Shown here: in pieces, positions 1-4,825 of the stretch
How the letters are laid out: every line of letters starts with the position of its first letter
Position numbering within the stretch: the stretch's first letter is position 1
Source: Bacteroidota bacterium
Lineage (GTDB): Bacteria > Bacteroidota > Bacteroidia > Bacteroidales > UBA10428
Length of the DNA: 5,851 nucleotides
NCBI GenBank assembly: GCA_024640925.1
Contig: JAHEEB010000320.1
Span: forward strand, 1-5,851
Direction: 5' to 3'
Translations under genes and position numbers: made by a program
The notes under the pieces: generated by a model
Database searches by the model: none
Told to the model about the DNA's origin: nothing
The model's input: the letters and a program-made list of their open reading frames with translations, nothing else

Positions 1-1006
1 TAAACAAGATGCCTCCGCTACGGATTTGCTCAAGAGCCACCTGATTTAAACGTTTGTATCCCTGAAGCGCATTGTGCAAAACATTTTGATGTTTGGCAAA
101 AGCTGGTGGATCAAGGATGATGAGATCATATTTGTCCCGAATGTTATTCATAAAAGAAAAAGCATCCATTGCAAATGCTTCATGGGGTGCATCTTTAAAA
201 TTCAGATCTATATTCCTTTTTACCATTTCTATTGCTTTCTCCGAACTGTCTACAGAGTGAACTAATCTGGCTCCACCTTGTAAAGCATAAGCAGAAAATC
301 CGCCAGTATAACAAAACATATTCAACACATCACGATTTGCAGAGTATTTCTGAAGCAGACTTCTGCTTTCTCTTTGATCAATAAAAAAGCCTGTTTTTTG
401 TCCCTCTGTCCAGTTAACATTAAACTGAAGGCCATTTTCCAGAACCATTCCATGGTTTGTTTTTCCTATAAGGTGTTCGTTTTTAACTTCTATGGGTGCT
501 TTATGAGGCATGGTTTGCTCACTTTTATCATAAATCGATTTAAGCTTATCCCCATATATTTCCTGTAGAATTTGAACCAGCCAGCCACGAATAATGTACA
601 TTCCCACGGAATGCATTTGAATTACAGCTGTATCGTTATATATATCGATAATTAAACCTGGCATTCCATCACCTTCGGCATGAACCAGACGATAAACGTT
701 TGTGTTGCCATTATCTGCAAGTCCAATTACTTGACGTAACAGGTACGCCTTTTCAATTTTGCTTTTCCAGAAAGCATAGTCTGGTTCTATATTTTCGAAA
801 CAAAATAACCGGATAGTAATTGAACCTATCTGGTAATGCCCCAAAGCGAGGAAATTGTCCTTGTTATCGAAAACTTCAACTACATCCCCTTCAGCAGGGA
901 GACCATTAATATTTTTAATTGCTCCTGAAAAAATCCAGGGATGAAATCTAAAAACTGACTGATCTTTTCCCGATTTAAGGATAATTCTTGTTCTTTCGCC
1001 TGCCAT
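1..1006 (-). CDS. rlmI: RlmI-like class I SAM-dependent 23S rRNA (cytosine-C5) methyltransferase, 3' end cut by window
   Basis: I translated this frame by hand from ATG at 1006 to the window edge: 335 residues with no stop. Residues 1-75 look like the N-terminal PUA RNA-binding domain (HPWIFSGAI, then EGDVVEVFD, then ALGHYQIGSITIR). Residues 106-123 carry the family stretch YRLVHAEGDGMPGLIIDI. The Rossmann methyltransferase follows: TGFFIDQRESR (205-215), NMFCYTGGFSAYAL (229-242, SAM-binding motif I), VDSS (252-255, acidic end of beta 2), and LDPPAF (298-303, motif IV) followed by a GYKRLN segment. E. coli RlmI makes m5C1962 in 23S rRNA; this target is inferred by homology. Family members are near 395 residues, so about 60 are missing, including the TFSCS segment with the catalytic Cys. 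The start lies 3 bases after the stop of the upstream exonuclease gene, with no Shine-Dalgarno, so translation is probably coupled. Family assignment is firm; the exact target base is less so. Confidence 0.93.
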   Translation of the reverse strand, partial: MAGERTRIILKSGKDQSVFRFHPWIFSGAIKNINGLPAEGDVVEVFDNKDNFLALGHYQIGSITIRLFCFENIEPDYAFWKSKIEKAYLLRQVIGLADNGNTNVYRLVHAEGDGMPGLIIDIYNDTAVIQMHSVGMYIIRGWLVQILQEIYGDKLKSIYDKSEQTMPHKAPIEVKNEHLIGKTNHGMVLENGLQFNVNWTEGQKTGFFIDQRESRSLLQKYSANRDVLNMFCYTGGFSAYALQGGARLVHSVDSSEKAIEMVKRNIDLNFKDAPHEAFAMDAFSFMNNIRDKYDLIILDPPAFAKHQNVLHNALQGYKRLNQVALEQIRSGGILF

Positions 1007-1009
1007 AAT

Positions 1010-1600
1010 TTAATTGCTTAATTTTTGATGAATTTCGTAACAAACCCACGCATCGGTGGCTGCATATTCTATTTGAGCATTGGTAAGGGTTTCTGCCTCC
1101 CAATTCGATGTCTGTTGTCTTTTACTGATTTTAAATCCCAGGATGTTGGCTGCCAGTTTACGCAAACTATTATCCATAATGCCAAACTCTTTTACATACG
1201 GCTGTAAATCAATAAAGCCAGCTGGTTCAAAAGGACTAATTTTACGAAGAGAGGCAATATCGTCGTGAATAGCAACTCCAATTTTACACACACGCGGGTC
1301 AGAAAGAATTTTTCTGAGAACATTTGGTAAACCAATCTTATTCAACCTGAAAAGAAATACGTTCGACGATGTAGCCAGTTGGAGCAGTGATACTTTATTA
1401 GATACCCCTTTCTTGAAAGCAGGCTTTGTTTCTGTATCAAAGCCAAATACTTTTTCACGAAGTATAACAGTTTCCACCTCCGTCAGCTTCTCAATTGTGT
1501 CAATATAATATATTACCCCACTGAATACACCTACTGGTAAAATTGATACTTCTTCCTTCGTTACAGAAGGTTTAAAACAATTTTCATCCCTCATCCCCAT
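1010..1600 (-). CDS. 3'-5' exonuclease of the DEDDy superfamily (RNase D / WRN exonuclease-like)
   Basis: This 196-residue protein is a single DnaQ-like exonuclease domain. Exo I is FGFDTETKP with metal-binding D55 and E57. Exo II is KIGVAIHDDIASLRK with D114 in the position of the conserved Asp. Exo III is YAATDAW with Y179 and D183, which makes it DEDDy. All catalytic acids are present, so it should be an active metal-dependent 3'-5' nuclease. There is no HRDC domain, unlike full RNase D, and no helicase as in WRN. No signal peptide is seen, so it is cytoplasmic. The ATG at 1600 overlaps the end of the DUF5063 gene by 17 bases; an ATG two codons later (1594) is an equally possible start. 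The rRNA methyltransferase follows after 3 bases. RNA rather than DNA as substrate is inferred from this context; the sequence alone does not decide it. Confidence 0.92.
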   Translation of the reverse strand: MGMRDENCFKPSVTKEEVSILPVGVFSGVIYYIDTIEKLTEVETVILREKVFGFDTETKPAFKKGVSNKVSLLQLATSSNVFLFRLNKIGLPNVLRKILSDPRVCKIGVAIHDDIASLRKISPFEPAGFIDLQPYVKEFGIMDNSLRKLAANILGFKISKRQQTSNWEAETLTNAQIEYAATDAWVCYEIHQKLSN

Positions 1601-2216
1601 ATTCTTTCTGCATCCTGGAAAACCAGTTTTCTGAATCTGATTTTTTTGTTTTTATTTCCTGATCAATATCTTGTTGGATGGTTGGTGTATCGTCAAGATC
1701 AATAATAACGTACTTCAGGTGGTGCAGTACACGCATGACATTCACGATCTTCTGGCCCCAATATTGCTCAAAGGCTTGTCTGCACTCCCATATGCCATTA
1801 GCCATAACATCGTTTATACCAATACGGTATTGCATTATAAAGTCTTTTGTGTCCTGATAAATATCGGTAAAATTTTCAGCAAGGCTCAATTGAACTGGTT
1901 CGTCATTTTGTTGACGTAACCTGTCGTATATTTCTTCGAAAATATCAAATGAACCAAATTTACTACTTAGATTTTCGCGTATAGTATTATATTCAGTTTC
2001 TGTAACCGACTTTTCGTTATATTCTTCGTTGGATTCCTCAATAACCGGTAATAAAGTACCTTTCAGATAAAGCAAAGGTAAAAGCCTGTGAGCTCTGTCT
2101 ACAAAATCAGAAAGTGTAAGTTCATCGCTATTCTCGATGAATTTGCAATACTCGTTGGCAACTGTCACAAACTCAATAGTATTCTTTGAAAATACCGGGT
2201 CATTCAACAAATCCAT
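1584..2216 (-). CDS. DUF5063 domain-containing protein, function unknown
   Basis: This is a 210-residue, acidic, mostly helical-looking cytoplasmic protein without signal peptide or membrane segment. I recognise the DUF5063 pattern typical of Bacteroidota. It has an N-terminal TIEFVTVANEYCKFIE helix (residues 13-28), a FVDRAHRLLPLLYLKGTLLP segment (38-57), LAENFTDIYQDTKDFI (112-127), and the most characteristic part near 149-169 with FEQYWGQKIVNVMR and HHLKY. The last 30 or so residues are charged (Lys, Asp, Glu) and probably a flexible tail. No catalytic motif is visible and no biochemical role is known to me. It is the first gene of an operon with a DEDDy exonuclease, whose start lies inside its last codons, and an rRNA methyltransferase. 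A role in RNA maturation or as a partner of the exonuclease is inference from this layout. The ATG at 2216 is preceded closely by a Bacteroidota-type promoter element. Confidence 0.88.
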   Translation of the reverse strand: MDLLNDPVFSKNTIEFVTVANEYCKFIENSDELTLSDFVDRAHRLLPLLYLKGTLLPVIEESNEEYNEKSVTETEYNTIRENLSSKFGSFDIFEEIYDRLRQQNDEPVQLSLAENFTDIYQDTKDFIMQYRIGINDVMANGIWECRQAFEQYWGQKIVNVMRVLHHLKYVIIDLDDTPTIQQDIDQEIKTKKSDSENWFSRMQKEYGDEG

Positions 2217-2231
2217 AAAAGGAATTTTTCA

Positions 2232-2239
2232 CAAAGGTA
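2232..2239 (-). promoter_or_regulatory. Bacteroidota -7 promoter element for the DUF5063-exonuclease-rlmI operon
   Basis: On the minus strand the sequence reads TACCTTTG, an exact match to the Bacteroidota housekeeping sigma -7 consensus TAnnTTTG. It ends 15 bases before the ATG at 2216, so the transcript leader would be only about 10 nucleotides. The -33 TTTG element is not clear: at the expected distance there is only a T-rich stretch (TTTTTT, about 2261-2266). The exact match and its position before the first gene of an operon support the call. The short leader and weak -33 box keep confidence moderate. Confidence 0.5.
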
Positions 2240-2310
2240 ATGGTTTTATTGAGTGGGTAGAAAAAAGAAATTAAAAATGATGAATTTGATTAATGCTTTT
2301 TTTTTTAATT

Positions 2311-2339
2311 TTTAACTGAGTTTATTGCTTGTAGTTAAA
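2311..2339. repeat. Small inverted repeat in the intergenic gap (7-bp arms)
   Basis: TTTAACT at 2311-2317 is the reverse complement of AGTTAAA at 2333-2339, with a 15-base spacer. It lies next to a run of ten T at 2297-2306. The stem is AT-only apart from one pair and neither strand has a U-tract directly after it, so it is a poor terminator. With this base composition chance is a fair explanation. Confidence 0.25.
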
Positions 2340-2346
2340 GATGGAA

Positions 2347-2374
2347 GGTTGTTCATTTATACATTTAAACAACC
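2347..2374 (-). terminator. Possible weak stem-loop terminator downstream of the lipoprotein remnant
   Basis: GGTTGTT at 2347-2353 and AACAACC at 2368-2374 are perfect 7-base inverted arms around a 14-base AT-rich loop. They lie about 26 bases beyond the stop codon of the decayed lipoprotein gene. On the minus strand the stem is followed by TTCCATCTTT, not by a clean U-run, so this would be at best a weak or Rho-assisted terminator. It could equally be a structural relic or chance. Confidence 0.35.
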
Positions 2375-2399
2375 GCCCTTTGAAAATTATATTAATCTT

Positions 2400-3164
2400 T
2401 TACTCAATGTACACAAAGGCCATATTTTTTAAGTAATAGGTATATTTATAAAGATATGTTGAGAGTATTGATACAGGTTTATTTTTGCTTTCTGATGATG
2501 TCCAAAAAGCATATCCATATGAACTTAAATAACCATCTTCACTTCGTGACCCGGATTGTGTTAGATTGAAACCAATAATTGTATTAGTTAATGGATTTGG
2601 GGATTCAAAAATATTGAAATAATCATTCAACATGTTACTTACATGCCATCCTTCTGGGGCAATGTTGCGTGCATCAGTCAGTTTAGCCTGAAGAAATTTC
2701 GATGTATTTAAATCGACAACAGTTACAGGAACTTTCAATATATTAATTTCTTTTATTGGAAACCATACAATTCCAAAATCACTGCACGAATAACTTTCTA
2801 TGGTTATTACTTCAATATTTACCTTGATTGATTTTTTTCAACAGAGAAACTGATGGGGATTGGTGTTGTTACAACTTTTGCAAGTTAAGAACCCGCGGTA
2901 GGTGCTGCAAAAATTATATTGTTTTTTGATTTGGCAATAAGAAATTCTGTTATACTATATGAACCTGGAGCTAACAGAATTTTCTGGCTATAATAATATC
3001 CATTTAGTACATATAAATTCAATTTGGATGAATTATAAGTCGTTTGGCTTTGGTCAGAATTTTTAATTTTGATCTTCCTCAGCTTCTTCTTTCTAGCAGC
3101 TATAGAAGAAGTGCCCAATGAGCAAAAGGGAACTAATAACAAAAATGTTGAATTTTGTTTTCAT
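2400..3164 (-). pseudogene. Decayed lipoprotein gene with C-terminal Fib_succ_major-type domain (two stops, two frameshifts)
   Basis: ATG at 3164 opens a lipoprotein signal peptide: basic start MKTK, hydrophobic core, and FFYSC with lipidation Cys23 (codon 3096-3098). The next codon is TAG (3093-3095). Similarity then moves to the +1 frame between about 3098 and 3066, giving KIKNSDQSQTTYNSSKLNLYVLNG and APGSYSITEFLIAKSKNN. That frame meets TAA at 2885-2887, yet similarity continues as LAKVVTTPIPISFSVEK. At the A7 run (plus-strand T7, 2832-2838) the frame shifts back to that of the ATG: VNIEVITIESYS, then KVPVTVVDLNTSKF, then ARNIAPEGWHV. The end carries GSRSEDGYLSSYGYAFWTSSE, typical of Fib_succ_major surface domains, but the stretch after GWHV is about 18 residues shorter than usual and the final VRC-type motif is degraded. 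The intact ancestor would be a surface lipoprotein of about 254 residues; its function is unknown. Two TTG-start open stretches (2400-2738 and 2885-3142) are fragments of this gene, not separate genes. The N-terminal domain resembles lipoproteins I remember from Bacteroidota but cannot name. Confidence 0.82.
3096..3164 (-). other. Lipoprotein signal peptide remnant with lipobox
   Basis: The 23 codons from ATG 3164 encode a typical type II signal peptide: two Lys near the start, a core of Phe, Ile, Val and Leu, and a lipobox-like FYSC ending in Cys23. This is what fixes the true start of the broken gene, since the longest open frame here begins at a TTG inside it and in a different frame. The open frame ends at the TAG immediately after the Cys, so at most a lipidated stub could be made. 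Confidence 0.75.
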
Positions 3165-3270
3165 AAAATTTAGATAAATGCTTGAAAAGAATTGGGAAAG
3201 ATTCTTGTGTATCTTCTTTTAATCAACTTTCTGATTTAGGAAATAAAATATCGACTTGTGAAAAGTTTAA

Positions 3271-3308
3271 TAAAAAGACCTTTGATTAAAGGATCTTCTG
3301 TTTTTTTT
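3271..3308 (-). terminator. Rho-independent terminator closing the SurA-like/OstA-like operon, possibly bidirectional
   Basis: AGACCTTT (3276-3283), loop GATT, and AAAGG-A-TCT (3288-3296) form an 8-bp stem with one bulged A. On the minus strand it is preceded by eight A and followed by a T-run ending at 3272, about 28-48 bases past the stop of the OstA-like gene. On the plus strand the stem is followed after CTG by eight T (3301-3308), so it could work in both directions, although no plus-strand gene is seen here. It separates the outer-membrane operon from the decayed lipoprotein gene. Confidence 0.65.
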
Positions 3309-3323
3309 AGTCAAATAGTAGTT

Positions 3324-4823
3324 TTAGAAAATATCGTTTTTGGATTTTGGTCGCTTATCTTCCTGCCAGGAAAACCCTTTAAGCTTCATTTCATTTTCGG
3401 GTGCTTGTAATAGAGGATATAGTACTGATTTTGGTTCAGTGTAAAATCTAATTCTTGTTGGATTATTGTTTTTAATGTAGATTTTCATATTTGAGCATTC
3501 GCTCTTATTTACTCCTATAATCTCATTTTTATCTTTAGGGAAATATATAGTTTGACTGTTACCAATGACATCGACCCGATGAAGTTGGTTGTCGGTGAAG
3601 TAACATACCATGTTTTTGCCTTTAATCTGGTTAAAGTAATTCGTATCCTGTTGACTTACCATAAAAGCTGTTCCATTAAGTTTCATTCGCTCCATTTGCT
3701 GATTTTTTGTAAACATCTCAATTTGATCAGCAGTGAGTTGGCTTTTATTGGTCCATAGTATAGGATCGCCGTACATACGACCAATAGAATCTGAGAAAGT
3801 ATATATCAGGGAGTCGCATGCCCCCTGCATATCCTTTCGGAAAAACTTTACCTGATAATATGCCTGCAATATTTTCTTTCCTGTTGTATCGGGAAAGGTT
3901 TTCAAGGTATCGGCGTGCAAAAAAAGAGAATCACCCTCAGATATTTGTATAAACTGAGCTTTATCTGTTAAAAATGCATATTCGGTAAGCTCGTTGTATT
4001 TGGCATTGTTACCGGTAAGAATTATGTCTTTTTTGTGATCAAAAATCCGCACATTATTTTTTGCTGTGCCATTACCGGTTTTTTTATCATAGTAAATATA
4101 ATCGCTGTATATCGTCTGGTTTTTATTTTTCACCCAGGCATTTTTCTTCAGCTCCGATACATCTTTAATGGTATTGTACCAACCATTTTCGCAATAAATA
4201 TGACTGCTGTCGCTGATAATATCGGTAGGCCCAAAGAAAAAAGCGGTTCTCGTTTCAGTATGATATTTCATAGTATCCGAATATATTTTATAATCCGGAT
4301 TTATTACTACAACACTATCGCGAAAAAATATTGATTTCTCTCTTGTGTAATAATAGCCTTTTTGACTTTCAATGGTATTCTCACTATTAACGATATGAGC
4401 ATGGTTTGTGTAATATCCAACCGCATTGGCCATATCGTAATCAAGCTTATCGGTTGTGAGGGTTGTGCCCCGGTTAACCAACTTTACGTTGCCCAAAACG
4501 GTTGCCTGTTTTGTTTTTCCATCATAATGAAGGGTATTTCCGTATACATGCACCGTATCGCCCTGGTTGATGAAAATATTGCTAAATGCATCGAACATAT
4601 TCGATCCGGAATAGTAATAGGCACTATCGCAATACATTTTTGCATTGCCATGAGTAAACATAACATCGCCTATTAGTCGTTGGGCACCATTTCCAATATT
4701 CTTATTTACCTCAATATATTGAGCTTGATAACGAATCTGTGCACCATCCTGGGCAATGGATCGAAACGAATAAAGAACGATTAAAAAAAATAGTATAAAG
4801 AAACGAATAGTTGCTCTAAACAT
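3324..4823 (-). CDS. OstA/LptA-like periplasmic protein (lipopolysaccharide transport family)
   Basis: This 499-residue exported protein has an N-terminal signal peptide (residues 1-24: Arg-containing start, core FFILFFLIVLYSF, likely cleavage after SIA before QDGAQ). The mature part is made of repeated short beta-strand units such as IGDVMFTHGNAKMYCDSAYYY, VLGNVKLVNRGTTLTTDKLDYD, and GKNMVCYFTDNQLHRVDVIGNSQ (quoted in pieces: IGDVMFTH, MYCDSAYYY, VLGNVKLV, TTDKLDYD, MVCYFTDNQLHRVDVIGN). This is the beta-jellyroll pattern of the OstA domain of LptA and of the LptD N-terminus, which bridge LPS across the periplasm. Bacteroidota versions are long and end in a conserved DKRPKSKNDIF-like tail, as here. 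The ATG overlaps by one base the stop of the SurA-like gene, implying translational coupling and joint work in outer-membrane assembly. Family is clear; whether it acts as LptA itself or in another LPS or surface-glycan step is inference. Confidence 0.9.
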   Translation of the reverse strand: MFRATIRFFILFFLIVLYSFRSIAQDGAQIRYQAQYIEVNKNIGNGAQRLIGDVMFTHGNAKMYCDSAYYYSGSNMFDAFSNIFINQGDTVHVYGNTLHYDGKTKQATVLGNVKLVNRGTTLTTDKLDYDMANAVGYYTNHAHIVNSENTIESQKGYYYTREKSIFFRDSVVVINPDYKIYSDTMKYHTETRTAFFFGPTDIISDSSHIYCENGWYNTIKDVSELKKNAWVKNKNQTIYSDYIYYDKKTGNGTAKNNVRIFDHKKDIILTGNNAKYNELTEYAFLTDKAQFIQISEGDSLFLHADTLKTFPDTTGKKILQAYYQVKFFRKDMQGACDSLIYTFSDSIGRMYGDPILWTNKSQLTADQIEMFTKNQQMERMKLNGTAFMVSQQDTNYFNQIKGKNMVCYFTDNQLHRVDVIGNSQTIYFPKDKNEIIGVNKSECSNMKIYIKNNNPTRIRFYTEPKSVLYPLLQAPENEMKLKGFSWQEDKRPKSKNDIF

Positions 4824-4825
4824 TA
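4821..4825 (-). promoter_or_regulatory. TAATG stop-start overlap coupling the SurA-like and OstA-like genes
   Basis: On the minus strand the stop TAA of the isomerase gene and the ATG of the OstA-like gene share one A (TAATG). There is no separate ribosome binding site, so the second gene is probably translated by reinitiation or 30S scanning after the first. This overlap also supports the chosen OstA start, which in addition begins a proper signal peptide. Confidence 0.7.

Noticed and set aside
74..568. Plus-strand ORFs of 63 and 64 residues
   Set aside because: They lie fully opposite the well-supported RlmI-like gene and show low-complexity, Cys/Phe-rich shadow translations with no recognisable motif.
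2297..2306. Run of ten T as a phase-variable promoter tract
   Set aside because: A homopolymer this long in an intergenic gap could vary in length, but it lies about 60 bases upstream of the -7 element rather than between promoter boxes, so an effect on expression cannot be supported from sequence.
2400..2738. Stand-alone 112-residue TTG-start protein
   Set aside because: The open frame continues upstream of the TTG with family-like sequence (VNIEVITIESYS...) to a frame break at 2832-2838, so this is the 3' part of a broken longer gene.
2832..2838. Programmed frameshifting or polymerase slippage on the A7 run rescuing the lipoprotein
   Set aside because: Slippage could repair this one break, but two nonsense codons and another frameshift lie upstream, so no product would result.
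2885..3095. Stop-codon reassignment or recoding (TAG at 3093-3095, TAA at 2885-2887)
   Set aside because: The intact neighbours end with normal TAA or TGA codons and contain no internal stops. Two different stops plus indels in a single gene point to decay.
2885..3142. Stand-alone 85-residue TTG-start protein
   Set aside because: Its first 20 or so residues are an out-of-frame reading of the lipoprotein signal peptide that starts at ATG 3164, and similarity continues past its stop. It is the middle piece of the same decayed gene.
3165..3270. Promoter for the lipoprotein remnant
   Set aside because: I found no convincing TAnnTTTG element on the minus strand between the terminator and ATG 3164. 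It is either lost or too diverged to recognise.
4035..4676. Plus-strand ORFs of about 100 residues with hydrophobic, membrane-like sequence
   Set aside because: They are antisense shadows of the OstA-like gene, whose beta-strand codons give hydrophobic complements. No promoter or family match is visible.
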